Shown piece by piece: positions 1-10,800 of a DNA stretch of 64,000 bases. The translations under genes were made by a program, and so were the position numbers. The stretch is taken from the NCBI GenBank assembly GCA_965247735.1, contig CBDFHN010000002.1, positions 3,968,001-4,032,000 on the forward strand, in the 5' to 3' direction. Positions within the stretch are counted from its first letter, which is position 1. Every line of letters starts with the position of its first letter. A model generated the notes under the pieces. It was not told where the DNA came from, did not search any database, and saw nothing but the letters and a program-made list of their open reading frames with translations. The DNA comes from JAOXRU01 sp965247735. GTDB taxonomy: Bacteria > Bacteroidota > Bacteroidia > Flavobacteriales > Flavobacteriaceae.

Positions 1-1620
1 GATAAAGTAAAAGAATATCCTGGCTTTGATGCTAATTACGGAACATTTACTAATGTTAATTTTAGTAAACTTAGAGTACCTCAGTCTGGTGGAAGTTATT
101 TTGAAGCCGATTTAACAGATGGTGTACATCCAGTTTCAACAGCTATAGGCGGTGATTTTAAATTTCGTTTGTCAGATAACATTTCTGTTAAAAATGCTTT
201 TAAAAACACCAATATTAAAATGGATTACAATGCCATATTTGCTGCTCAGTGGATGGGAGATGTTTCTTCACAAAGTCAGATTGAAGGTAATTTTGGTATA
301 GGGACTGGTGATGCAGCATTTACGTATGATGATAATGGTGATGTGCTTTCTTCAGGTACAGAATTGAAAAGAGCAGATTATTGGTTTATTAATAAGGAAA
401 TGCAAAATTTTGCCAACAACCTTAGTTTTAATTTTAACCTAGATAAAGTTAATTTAACGGTTGGTCATTATTACTCCAATTGGAAATCTGATCAGTATTG
501 GAATTGGAGTAGCTTTTTGTTAAGTGCTTCTGATAACCCTAGATTGGTAAATGTTGTTGATACAGATAGTGATATGGCACATACATACAATGGTGTTTCT
601 GGAATTTCTTGGTTGCAAAGATCTTCGCAAATTAACGGAACAGTAAATGCTTTATATGTAGATGCCGAGATAGAAATTTCAGATAAATTGACAGGGAATA
701 TTGGTTTTAGATATGATAGTGATCGTTATTCTGGTGTTGGAGATCATGGTACTTGGGGTAATGACATTGGAATTTTACCAAATAATACTGCTGATAATGG
801 AGTGAATATTCTTAAAGGTGATTATGTGTATTGGAATTATGATGTTAATGAGCTTTCGTATACTGCTGCTTTAAATTACAAGTTCAATAATAGTATGGCA
901 GCTTATGTAAGACAGAGTCATGGATTTAGATCTCCGATTGAAGAATCGTTTTACGGTCCTGCTGTGGAGAGTGGAGCAGGGTCTGCTGGTTTGGATGGAT
1001 TAGAGGTAACAAAAGTAGATCAGACAGAGTTAGGTTTTAAATACGCAACACCAAAATTTGCGTTGTTTGCCAATGCTTTTTATATGCAATTAGACAATAT
1101 TTCTTACCAAGATATAGGTACAGGTGGGTCATCAGAAAAGAAGTTTGCCAATGTAAAAAACTTAGGTTTAGAAATAGAATCAATAGTAAAACTTGGGAAA
1201 TTAAATTTAAATTTTAATGGAACAATACAGAGTCCAAGATACAAAGGTTATGAAGGTTCTGAATCTGGTTTAAATGATAATAAGGCAAGAAGAATTCCAG
1301 ACTTTTATTTTACGTTTCGTCCAGATTATAGTATTACCAAGGATATAAATATCTATGTGAAATATGGTTATTTTGGGAAGAAATATCAGGATATTGCTAA
1401 TAAGTTTGAATTGCCAAGTTTTGGAACCACAAGCATGGGAATGTCATATACATTAGATAATATTAGTTTTAGATTAGATGGGGCTAACTTGTTTAATGTG
1501 ATAGGATTGACGGAAGCAGATGGATTGGCAAGTGGAGCTGCACCAACAGATGGACAAACATTTATGGGAAGATCTATTCTTGGTAGAACAGTTAAGTTGT
1601 CAGTTGCTATTAATTTTTAA
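1..1620 (+). CDS. TonB-dependent outer-membrane receptor, C-terminal part (5' end outside window)
   Basis: The reading frame is open from base 1 without a stop, so the gene begins upstream of the window. The nearest in-window start-like codon (TTG at 169) is not the real start. About 539 residues are visible. They look like the beta-barrel of a TonB-dependent receptor: alternating aromatic/polar strands, a barrel segment reading YVRQSHGFRSP, and a last strand ending GRTVKLSVAINF with a terminal Phe, as expected for an outer-membrane barrel inserted by BamA. The plug domain and TonB box are not in the window. An MFS permease and a trehalase follow on the same strand, so the substrate may be trehalose or a related glucoside; that is inference from context. 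Family assignment is firm, substrate is not. Confidence 0.85.
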   Translation, partial: DKVKEYPGFDANYGTFTNVNFSKLRVPQSGGSYFEADLTDGVHPVSTAIGGDFKFRLSDNISVKNAFKNTNIKMDYNAIFAAQWMGDVSSQSQIEGNFGIGTGDAAFTYDDNGDVLSSGTELKRADYWFINKEMQNFANNLSFNFNLDKVNLTVGHYYSNWKSDQYWNWSSFLLSASDNPRLVNVVDTDSDMAHTYNGVSGISWLQRSSQINGTVNALYVDAEIEISDKLTGNIGFRYDSDRYSGVGDHGTWGNDIGILPNNTADNGVNILKGDYVYWNYDVNELSYTAALNYKFNNSMAAYVRQSHGFRSPIEESFYGPAVESGAGSAGLDGLEVTKVDQTELGFKYATPKFALFANAFYMQLDNISYQDIGTGGSSEKKFANVKNLGLEIESIVKLGKLNLNFNGTIQSPRYKGYEGSESGLNDNKARRIPDFYFTFRPDYSITKDINIYVKYGYFGKKYQDIANKFELPSFGTTSMGMSYTLDNISFRLDGANLFNVIGLTEADGLASGAAPTDGQTFMGRSILGRTVKLSVAINF

Positions 1621-1747
1621 AAATATCAGTTGATTTTTTTAATATAAATATTGAGTTAGATATAGGTTGATTAAGGTATAGCTCTTAGGGTTGTATTTTA
1701 ATCGGCTTAGATATAATACATGGTTGTCTGTTACTAATTAATTAAAC

Positions 1748-2977
1748 ATGAAGAATTTTACAGTAAAATTAGCATTATATATCAATTACTTTGTTTTTGC
1801 TATTCTGCTTAATAGTGTTGGAATTGTGATTCTAAAAGCACAACGAAACTATGGTGTTAACGAAATTGACGCAAGTATATTAGAGGCTTTTAAAGATTTG
1901 CCAATTGCAATAGTTTCTTTTTTAATAGCTTCATTTTTACCTAGAGTAGGTTATAAAAAAGCAATGATGGCAGGGCTGTTTTTAGTTATTATTGGCTGCT
2001 TGGTGATGTTTTATGGGAATTCTTTTTTGGCAGCAAAAGTATTGTTTGCCATAGTAGGAGCTTCTTTTGCTATAATAAAAGTAGCTGTTTATGCTGTAAT
2101 TGGCTTGGTAACAAGTAACGAAAAAGAGCATAATAGCCTAATGAGTAGTATTGAAGGGGTTTTTATGTTGGGTATTGCAACTGCTTATTTTTTATTTCCT
2201 TTTTTTAATAATGAGCAGCATCAAGAGGATTGGTTGAATGTGTATTGGTTTTTGGCAGGATTAATAATAGTTTCTATGTTGTTTTTATGGAAAGCAAAGT
2301 TCAAAGGAATAACCTTAGAGCCTAGTAAAAGTAGCTTGCTTGAAGACTTTAGTAAGATGTTCGCGTTGTTAAGTAAGTTAATGATTCTGATTTTTATAAT
2401 CAGTGCTTTTCTTTTTGTAATGGTAGAACAAGGAATTATGACTTGGTTACCTACGTTTTATGATATTGTCCTAGGATTGCCTCAAAATGTGAGTATTATG
2501 ATGGCTAGCGTGTTGGCTATTTCTTTAGCAGCAGGCAGATTATTAGCTGGTGTTTTAGTAAAAAGAATTAATTGGATTTGGATTCTTAGTACCTGTATTT
2601 TATTAGCAATGGCAATGGTGTGGTTTGTATTGCCTAAGACTATTGAGGTAAAGGTAGGTGAGATTTCAAGTTTGTTTGATGTCCCTTTGATAGGTTTTGC
2701 TTTTCCGTTGATTGGTTTATTTATTGCACCAATATATCCTTTGTTAAATTCTACTGTTCTTAGTGCTTTGCCTAAGGAACGACATAGTGCTATGACTGGG
2801 TTGATAGTGGTTTTTTCTGCACTTGGAGGAACGTTAGGGTCAAGGATTATTGGATGGTTGTTTAAAAACCAAGGTGCCGATCATGCATTTTATTATACGC
2901 TAATTCCTATGGTGTTACTGTTAGTTTTATTTTTTATTCTTAAAAAAATGACCCAGAATGCAATTCAAACTGAATAG
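1748..2977 (+). CDS. MFS transporter, probable sugar permease
   Basis: 409 aa, strongly hydrophobic throughout with about 12 predicted membrane segments and a central break near residues 190-210 (WKAKFKGITLEPSKSS), the usual 6+6 layout of the major facilitator superfamily. The inner-membrane location follows from that. The last 20 bases overlap the start of the trehalase gene, so the two are almost certainly co-transcribed and translationally coupled. Together with the upstream TonB-dependent receptor this gives outer-membrane uptake, inner-membrane uptake and intracellular cleavage in one locus. Trehalose import is therefore the likeliest role, but no residue identifies the substrate. The ATG at 1748 begins MKNFTVK and leads directly into the first membrane helix. 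No consensus promoter was recognised in the 127-bp gap upstream. Confidence 0.8.
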   Translation: MKNFTVKLALYINYFVFAILLNSVGIVILKAQRNYGVNEIDASILEAFKDLPIAIVSFLIASFLPRVGYKKAMMAGLFLVIIGCLVMFYGNSFLAAKVLFAIVGASFAIIKVAVYAVIGLVTSNEKEHNSLMSSIEGVFMLGIATAYFLFPFFNNEQHQEDWLNVYWFLAGLIIVSMLFLWKAKFKGITLEPSKSSLLEDFSKMFALLSKLMILIFIISAFLFVMVEQGIMTWLPTFYDIVLGLPQNVSIMMASVLAISLAAGRLLAGVLVKRINWIWILSTCILLAMAMVWFVLPKTIEVKVGEISSLFDVPLIGFAFPLIGLFIAPIYPLLNSTVLSALPKERHSAMTGLIVVFSALGGTLGSRIIGWLFKNQGADHAFYYTLIPMVLLLVLFFILKKMTQNAIQTE

Positions 2978-4817
2978 AAAAGAGACGATAACGCAGTTAT
3001 TGCTGCAAGAAGATGCAACGGGTGATTGTAAGATAACAATAGAAGATAAAGGAAATAAGTTTTTTGAGATAATTAGTATTGATGGTGTGGTCTTTAAAGT
3101 TAAAGGAACATATTATTTAGCAAATCTTTTACAGGAATTAGCATTATCAACAGGAACAGAAGTAATTCTAGAATTATCTAGAATTATAGAAAAACCTGTT
3201 GATCGATTGGTGAGGGTTATTCAAGAGTTTTATTGGGATAAATTAACAAGAACTATTGATGCTAAAGGTGTACAAAAGGTTGTTGATGATGAAAAGATGA
3301 TGGGCGAAAGGTATCGGATTTACGTACCAATAACAGACCCTAAAGCTGTTTCCTATTATCGGAATTTTGCAAAAAGCAACAATAATATTTCCATAGAAAT
3401 TCTACCTAAAGATATTACACCAGCATACGTACAGTCAATTAATAATAAGCCTGGAGTATTATCATTAGCATTAAATGATACCGCTACTAAAGGAATTCCT
3501 TTTGTGGTTCCTGGAGGAAGGTTTAATGAAATGTATGGATGGGATAGCTATTTTATTAATAAAGGACTATTGCTTGATGAAAAGTGGGAGTTAGCAAAAG
3601 GAATGATCGATAATTTAAGCTATCAAATACAACATTATGGTAAAATCCTTAATGCCAATAGAACTTACTATCTGACAAGAACACAGCCTCCTTTTTTTAC
3701 TGCTATGTTAGTAGAATATATTGATGCATACCCAAAAAAAGTATCTTTAAATTGGTTGAGAAAACATGTAGAAATGGCCATATTAGAATATCAGCAGGTA
3801 TGGATGCAAACAAAACGATATTCGAATTCTGGACTCAATTGTTTTTATGGAGAAGGGATTGGAATGCCTCCAGAAACAGAAGTAGGGCATTTTGATCATG
3901 TATTTGAAAAATATTTTTCTACTACCAATAAAGAACAGTTAAAAGAGGGTATTGAAAAATACCAAAAAAATCCAGAATTATTCAAAGAGCTTGAAGCGTA
4001 TTTTATACAAGATAGGAGTATGCGTGAGAGTGGACATGATACTACACATAGATTTAAAGATAAATGTGCTCACGTGAATCCTGTGGATTTAAATTCTTTA
4101 TTATATGCTTATGAGATGGATTTGGCAATGTTGATTGAAGTTTATTTTGAGGATAACTTTAAAGGTGTTAGTGGTACTGTTTATAATGCTAGTTATTGGA
4201 GCGAAAAAGCAAACAAGAGGAAAAAAAAGATAGATGAATTGCTTTGGAATCCCAGAAAAGCAATGTATTTGGATTATCAATATGTTGAGAAAGAACAAAA
4301 TGATTTTGAAGCAGCTTCTACTTTTTATCCATTATGGGCAAAACTAGCATCTAAAGAGCAAGCGGCTAAAATTGTAAAATCACTATTTGATAAATTTAAG
4401 AGCAAAGGAGGGATTCTTGGGAGTACCAAGGAAGCAATTGCTTATGTTTCCAAAGATAGCCCAGTGCGACAATGGGATTACCCTTTTGGATGGGCTCCTC
4501 ATCAAATGTTAATCTGGGAAGGATTGCTAAATTATGATTATAAGTCAGAGGCGGAAGAATTAATTTACAGATGGTTGTGGTTAATTGTAAAAACGGCAGT
4601 AGATTACAATGGTTTGATTCCTGAAAAGTTTAATGTTGTTGAAAACACACATAAGGTATTTGCGGAATATGGAAATGTTGGAACACAATTTAAATATGTT
4701 CCAGATGGTGGTTTCGGATGGATGAATGCTTCTTTTAAATTTGGGATTTCGTTGCTATCAGAAGAAAAAATAACAATGTTGAATAACCTGATTTCTCCAG
4801 AAGAAATATATAAATAG
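2958..4817 (+). CDS. Glycoside hydrolase family 37 trehalase
   Basis: 619 aa. It carries the family signatures of alpha,alpha-trehalase: PGGRFNEMYGWDSY near residues 185-198 (signature 1) and QWDYPFGWAP near 505-514 (signature 2). The MRESGHD segment places the family's catalytic acid at about D361, matching the ESGWD motif of characterised enzymes with His in place of Trp. EKFNV near 556 matches the EKY(D/N)V segment that carries the catalytic base. GGFGWMN near the C-terminus also fits. There is no signal peptide, so the enzyme should act in the cytoplasm on imported trehalose, giving two glucose. The first ~120 residues lie before the recognisable catalytic region and are of unclear function. 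The start overlaps the MFS gene by 20 bp. Confidence 0.88.
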   Translation: MQFKLNRKETITQLLLQEDATGDCKITIEDKGNKFFEIISIDGVVFKVKGTYYLANLLQELALSTGTEVILELSRIIEKPVDRLVRVIQEFYWDKLTRTIDAKGVQKVVDDEKMMGERYRIYVPITDPKAVSYYRNFAKSNNNISIEILPKDITPAYVQSINNKPGVLSLALNDTATKGIPFVVPGGRFNEMYGWDSYFINKGLLLDEKWELAKGMIDNLSYQIQHYGKILNANRTYYLTRTQPPFFTAMLVEYIDAYPKKVSLNWLRKHVEMAILEYQQVWMQTKRYSNSGLNCFYGEGIGMPPETEVGHFDHVFEKYFSTTNKEQLKEGIEKYQKNPELFKELEAYFIQDRSMRESGHDTTHRFKDKCAHVNPVDLNSLLYAYEMDLAMLIEVYFEDNFKGVSGTVYNASYWSEKANKRKKKIDELLWNPRKAMYLDYQYVEKEQNDFEAASTFYPLWAKLASKEQAAKIVKSLFDKFKSKGGILGSTKEAIAYVSKDSPVRQWDYPFGWAPHQMLIWEGLLNYDYKSEAEELIYRWLWLIVKTAVDYNGLIPEKFNVVENTHKVFAEYGNVGTQFKYVPDGGFGWMNASFKFGISLLSEEKITMLNNLISPEEIYK

Positions 4818-5009
4818 TTTATTGGTGTTGTAGTTGGTTTTTGAGCTGTGTATTTCATATTCTTTTTCCGTTTTTAAAAGGGGTAAGGGTACGAGGTTTT
4901 GCTTTTAAAAGAAAAAATAATGCATTTCATGGAGTAAAAAAACAAGTTGCTTAGTGCTTCCTTTAAATTTTAATAATACATTTACCATTGTATTTTTAAT
5001 GAGCACAAT

Positions 5010-7298
5010 ATGAGTAAAGAGATAAGACGAAGAGATGCATTAGTATATCATGCAAAGCCTCAACCAGGAAAGATAAAGATTGTACCAACCAAACCATATG
5101 CTACGCAAAGAGATTTAGGCTTAGCCTATTCACCAGGTGTGGCTGAGCCTTGTTTGGAGATAGCAAAAGATAAAGCAAATGTTTATAAATATACTGCCAA
5201 AGGAAACTTGGTGGCAATTATTACTAATGGAACTGCGGTTTTAGGACTTGGTGACATTGGCCCAGAGGCGTCTAAGCCTGTAATGGAAGGAAAAGGACTG
5301 TTATTCAAGATTTTTGCTGATATAGATGGTATCGATATCGAATTAGATACTAAAGATGTGGATAAATTTGTAGAAACCGTAAAGATAATGGCTCCTACTT
5401 TTGGAGGAATCAATCTTGAAGATATAAAAGCCCCTGAAGCTTTTGAGATCGAAAGAAGACTAAAAGAAGAATTAGATATTCCAGTAATGCATGATGATCA
5501 ACATGGAACAGCAATTATATCTGCTGCTGCAATGTTGAATGCACTTGAGATCATTGGTAAAAAAATAGGTGAGGTAAGGATTGTGGTTAGTGGTGCTGGG
5601 GCAGCAGCAATATCCTGTACTAGGTTGTACAAAGCTTTTGGAGCATCTGAAGTAAATATTGTAATGTTGGATAGTAAAGGAGTGATTCGTAAGGATCGTG
5701 AGAACCTATCTAAAGAAAAAGCAGAATTTGCTACAGATAGAAAAATAGATACATTAGCTGAGGCAATGGAGAATGCTGATATTTTTATTGGACTTTCCAT
5801 GCCAGATTTAGTAACTCCAGAAATGTTGTTGAGTATGGCTAAAGATCCTGTTGTTTTTGCAATGGCAAATCCAAATCCAGAGATTAAATACCAATTAGCA
5901 ATAGATACTAGAGAAGATATTATTATGGCTACAGGAAGATCAGATCATCCTAATCAGGTTAATAATGTACTTGGATTTCCTTTTATCTTTAGAGGTGCTT
6001 TGGATGTTAGAGCAACAAAAATTAACGAAGCTATGAAAATGGCTGCGGTAGAAGCATTGGCTTCTTTGGCAAAAGAACCTGTACCAGAACAAGTAAATAT
6101 TGCTTATGGAGAAACACGTTTGTCTTTTGGTAAAGATTATATCATTCCAAAACCTTTTGACCCTCGCCTTATAGCTCGTGTTCCTCCAGCAGTGGCAAAA
6201 GCAGCAATAGCATCTGGTGTTGCTACAGAGCCTATTACAGATTGGGAAAAATATGAAGAGGATTTGCTCAATAGATTGGGGAATGATAATAAAATTGTAA
6301 GATTACTTCACGATAGGGCAAAAACAGATCCTAAGCGTATTGTGTACCCTGAAGGAGAGCATTTAGACGTGTTAAAAGCAGCTCAAATTGCTCAAGAAGA
6401 AGGAATCGCTATTCCAATTCTTTTGGGGAACGAAACAGTGATAAGAGAGTTGATGAAAGAGCTTGAATTTGATGCTGATGTAACCATAATTGACCCTAAA
6501 AAAGAAGGTGAAGACTTAAATAAAGAAGCATACGCAAAAGCATTTTGGGAAACCAGAGAAAGAGATGGAGTTACCATGTTTGACGCTAGAAGACGTATGC
6601 GAGAGCGTAATTATTATGCTGCAATGATGGTGAATTTAGGAGATGCTGATGGTTTAATCTCTGGCTATTCTAGAAGTTATCCATCTGTGGTAAAACCAAT
6701 GTTGGAGCTTATCGGAACAGCAAAGGGAGTGTCTAAAGTGGCAACAATGAACTTGATGTTGACAGAAAGAGGGCCAATGTTTTTATCAGATACTTCTATA
6801 AATATTGATCCTTCAGAAAAAGATTTAGCAAAAATTGCTCAGATGACAGCTAGTGTTATTCGGATGTTTGGTTTTGAACCAGTAGTAGCAATGTTATCTT
6901 ATGCTAACTTTGGGTCTTCCAATAATGAAAAAGCTAGAAAAGTAGAAAAAGCGGTAAAATATTTGCATAAATATCATCCAGACCTTATTGTAGATGGAGA
7001 AGTACAGTCAGATTTTGCATTAAATAAAGAGATGTTTAAAAAACGCTTCCCTTTTTCTAAATTGGCTGGAAAAAATGTAAATACACTAATTTTTCCAAAC
7101 TTAGATTCTGCAAATATCACCTATAAATTAATGAAAGAATTGAATAAATCTGGTTCTATTGGGCCGATTATGCTTGGGTTAAACAAAGCAGTTCATATTT
7201 TGCAATTAGGAGCTAGTGTAGAAGAGATCATAAATATGACGGCAGTGGCTGTTTTGGATGTACAAGAAAGAGAGAAAAAAGAAGCTAAAGGTAATTAA
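5010..7298 (+). CDS. maeB: NADP-dependent malic enzyme with C-terminal phosphotransacetylase-like domain
   Basis: 762 aa, the usual length of MaeB-type enzymes, which decarboxylate malate to pyruvate with reduction of NADP. The malic N-terminal domain (about 15-155) contains YSPGVAEPC and GLGDIGPEASKPVMEGK. HDDQHGTA lies at 161-168. The nucleotide-binding domain follows with GAGAAA at about 195-200. From about residue 425 (KRIVYPEGEHLDVLKAA) to the end the protein matches the phosphate acetyl/butaryl-transferase fold, which in this family generally regulates the enzyme rather than catalysing acetyl transfer. It is cytoplasmic. ruvA begins 3 bp after the stop, so maeB, ruvA and sprA probably form one transcript. 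The 192-bp gap upstream has no feature I can name. Confidence 0.95.
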   Translation: MSKEIRRRDALVYHAKPQPGKIKIVPTKPYATQRDLGLAYSPGVAEPCLEIAKDKANVYKYTAKGNLVAIITNGTAVLGLGDIGPEASKPVMEGKGLLFKIFADIDGIDIELDTKDVDKFVETVKIMAPTFGGINLEDIKAPEAFEIERRLKEELDIPVMHDDQHGTAIISAAAMLNALEIIGKKIGEVRIVVSGAGAAAISCTRLYKAFGASEVNIVMLDSKGVIRKDRENLSKEKAEFATDRKIDTLAEAMENADIFIGLSMPDLVTPEMLLSMAKDPVVFAMANPNPEIKYQLAIDTREDIIMATGRSDHPNQVNNVLGFPFIFRGALDVRATKINEAMKMAAVEALASLAKEPVPEQVNIAYGETRLSFGKDYIIPKPFDPRLIARVPPAVAKAAIASGVATEPITDWEKYEEDLLNRLGNDNKIVRLLHDRAKTDPKRIVYPEGEHLDVLKAAQIAQEEGIAIPILLGNETVIRELMKELEFDADVTIIDPKKEGEDLNKEAYAKAFWETRERDGVTMFDARRRMRERNYYAAMMVNLGDADGLISGYSRSYPSVVKPMLELIGTAKGVSKVATMNLMLTERGPMFLSDTSINIDPSEKDLAKIAQMTASVIRMFGFEPVVAMLSYANFGSSNNEKARKVEKAVKYLHKYHPDLIVDGEVQSDFALNKEMFKKRFPFSKLAGKNVNTLIFPNLDSANITYKLMKELNKSGSIGPIMLGLNKAVHILQLGASVEEIINMTAVAVLDVQEREKKEAKGN

Positions 7299-7301
7299 GA
7301 T

Positions 7302-7883
7302 ATGATAGCACATGTTAAAGGAAAACTAGTAGAGAAAAACCCTACGGACGTTGTTATTGAATGCAATGGTGTTGGTTACTTTATTAATATTTCTATGCAT
7401 ACATTCTCTAAAATCACAAATAATGAACAGCTTTCTTTGTTTTGTCATTTGCAGGTAAAAGAGGATTCGCATACACTTTTTGGCTTTATGGAAAAGTCAG
7501 AACGTGAGATTTTTAGGTTACTCATATCTGTTTCTGGCATCGGAGCCAGTACTGCAAGGGTTATGTTGTCGTCCTTAACGCCTTTGCAGGTAAAGGATGC
7601 GATTGTAATGAATGATGCTGCAACCATACAATCTGTAAAAGGAATTGGGACAAAAACTGCTCAACGTGTTATTTTGGACCTGAAAGATAAAATATTAAAG
7701 ATTCATAATATTGAAGAATTTTCTTCAATTTCAAACAATACAAACAGGGATGAAGCGTTATCTGCTTTAGAGGTTCTTGGGTTTGTTCGTAAGCAATCAG
7801 AGAAGGTTGTAGACAAAATCCTAAAGACAAATTCTGAATTAAGTGTAGAAGAGGTCATAAAAGCTGCACTTAAAAATTTGTAA
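7302..7883 (+). CDS. ruvA: Holliday junction branch migration protein RuvA
   Basis: 193 aa, the normal length. The N-terminal OB-fold domain starts MIAHVKGKLVEK and includes VIECNGVGYFINI. The helix-hairpin-helix pair is visible as SVSGIGASTARVML (about residues 69-82) and SVKGIGTKTAQRVILDLKDK (about 104-123). A short C-terminal domain (about 145-193), separated by an SSISNNTN linker, would contact RuvB. RuvA tetramers hold the Holliday junction while RuvB drives branch migration. It sits 3 bp after maeB and 5 bp before sprA. ruvB is not in this window, as is common in this phylum. Confidence 0.96.
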   Translation: MIAHVKGKLVEKNPTDVVIECNGVGYFINISMHTFSKITNNEQLSLFCHLQVKEDSHTLFGFMEKSEREIFRLLISVSGIGASTARVMLSSLTPLQVKDAIVMNDAATIQSVKGIGTKTAQRVILDLKDKILKIHNIEEFSSISNNTNRDEALSALEVLGFVRKQSEKVVDKILKTNSELSVEEVIKAALKNL

Positions 7884-7888
7884 AAAGT

Positions 7889-10800
7889 TTGAAAAAAATA
7901 AAAGTAGTAAGCTCCAATTCTTTTAAAAGAATAGTATTCTTTGTTTTTGTATTGTCTGTAGTGGTAATGCAAGGACAGACTACAGGTACACAACAAGACA
8001 CCATAAAGAAGCCTGTTTCTTTGGGGACAATTTCTTTAAAAAATCCTAAAAGTGTAGTCTCTAAATATGAATACGATCCTGTTTTAAATAGGTATATTCT
8101 TACCCAAAAAGTTGGTGATTTTAATCTCAAACATCCATTAATTTTAACACCTGCTCAATATCAGAAACTGATAGAAAAGGAAAGTATGAATGATTACTTT
8201 CATAAAAAGTTGGATGCATATTCAGGAAAAAAAGCAGGAGCAAAAGAAGAACGTAAAAATTTATTACCAAGTTTTTATGTGAATTCTGCTTTTTTCGAGT
8301 CGCTTTTTGGAGGTACTAATATTGATGTTGTTCCTCAAGGATCTGTAGCAATGGATTTGGGTGTTATTTATCAGAAAAATGATAATCCTGCACTTTCACC
8401 ACGAAATAGAAGTAATATTTCTTTTGATTTTGACCAGCGAATAAGTTTAAGCTTACTTGGTAAAGTAGGTGAACGTTTACAGGTTACTGCTAACTATGAT
8501 ACCGAAGCTACTTTTGATTTTCAAAATTTAATAAAATTAGATTATACACCTACAGAAGACGATATTATTCGTAAAATAGAAGTGGGTAATATTAGTATGC
8601 CTTTAAATAGCTCTTTAATTACGGGAGCACAAAGTTTATTTGGTGTTAAAACCGAATTGCAATTTGGTAGACTTACAGTTACTGGAGTGTTTTCAGAACA
8701 ACGCTCACAAAATAGAACCGTAGTAGCTCAAGGTGGTGGAACTGTAAATGAATTTTCTTTCTTTGCAAGAGATTATGATGAAGACAAACACTTTTTCTTA
8801 GCGCAGTATTTTAGAGATAATTACGATAAAGCTTTAGAGAATTATCCATATATCAGAAGCCAGGTTCAAATTACCAGAATAGAAGTTTGGGTAACCAATA
8901 GAGGGCAGTTAACACAAAATGTTAGAAATGTTGTTGCTATTCAGGATTTAGGGGAATATGATGCTACAAGTTCTGTGTTTCATGCTAAAACTAGAATAAC
9001 GGAGCAATCTGGTGGAAATCCTCCAGCAGGATTTTTTAATACAAATACAGGTTCTGATAATTCTTTGCCTAGAAACAATGCCAATGATTATGACCCTGCG
9101 TTAATAGAAGCCGGTGGTGGTGCGTTAAGCACTGCTATTAGAGATGTGGCAACTGTACAAGCAGGATTTAATGTGCCAGGTTATACGGTAAACCAAGGTT
9201 TTGATTATGCTGTTTTAGAAAATGCAAGGAAATTAGAACAAGGAAGAGATTTTGATTTTAATACGCAATTAGGTTATATTTCTTTAAACCAACGGTTGAG
9301 TAATGATGAGGTATTAGGTGTGGCTTTCCAATACACCTATAAAGGAGAGGTATATCAGGTTGGAGAATTCGGAAATGGAGGAATAGAAGCTACAGGAGTT
9401 GTTAATTCTGGGACTACGACTGAAATTACCAATAATACCTTGGTGTTGAAATTGTTGAAAAGTAATATTACTAGTGTTGCTGATCCAATTTGGAATCTGA
9501 TGATGAAAAACATCTATTCCACAGGAGCTTTCCAGTTGAGTCAGGAAGATTTTAAATTAAATATATTATATGTAGATCCTACGCCAAAAAATTATATTAC
9601 GCCTATAGATGAAACTACTTGGCCTAATGGATTGGATAAAAAGGTACTACTAGATGTCTTTAATTTTGATAGATTAAATGCGTATAATGACGTGCAACCT
9701 GGAGGAGATGGTTTTTTTGATTACCTACCTGGAATCACTATAGATACGCAAAGCGGTAGAATTATTTTTACTAAAGTAGAGCCTTTTGGGGAGTACATAC
9801 ACGATGTGCTAGGTGCTGGTGATTATCATGATGAAAGTTCGTATAATCCCAATCAGGAACAATATGTATTTAGTTCAATGTATAATCAGACTAAATCAGC
9901 TGCTTTAGAGGATGCTGGAAAGAATAAGTTTCAGTTAAACGGAAAATACAAATCCGAAGGGTCTAATGGAATTCCTATTGGTGCGTTTAATGTGCCAAGA
10001 GGTTCGGTTAAGGTTACCGCTGGTGGAAGGATCCTGCAAGAAGGTATTGATTATACTGTAAACTATCAAGCAGGAACGGTTCAGATTATCGATCCGGGAT
10101 TAGAAGCATCTAATGTTCCTATTGAAATCTCTGTAGAGAATAATGCTGTTTTTGGACAGCAGACCAGACGTTTTTCTGGATTTAATATGGAATATAAGTT
10201 TTCGGACAAGTTTATGGCAGGTGCCACATTAATAAACTTAAAAGAAAAACCATTAACACAAAAAGCAAATTATGGTACAGAACCGGTAAACAATACCATG
10301 TATGGTATTAATGCAAACTATTCAACCGAGGTACCGTTTTTAACGCGTTTGGTTAATAAACTTCCAAATATAGATACCGATGCCGAATCTAATTTTTCTA
10401 TCAGGGGAGAATTTGCCTATTTACAAGCAAAATCACCTAAAAGTGCAGACTTTAATGGGGAAACAACAGTGTATTTAGAAGATTTTGAAGGCGCACAATC
10501 TTTAATAGACATTCGTTCTGCTTTGGGGTGGAGTTTAGCAAGTAAGCCATTGTTTTTTGGAGACTTGACTGGAAGCGCCCCAACCGAAATAGAAAATATA
10601 ACAAATGGCTTTGGAAGGGCTAAGTTAGCTTGGTATACTATTGATCCTATATTTTATACCAAACAGAGACCTTCAGAAATTAGCGATAGCGATGTGTCTT
10701 CCAATCAAACTCGTCGTATATTTATAGATGAAATTTTTCCTGATCAAGATATAGCACAAGGGCAACAGACAGTACAGAATACGCTAGATTTAGCTTATTA

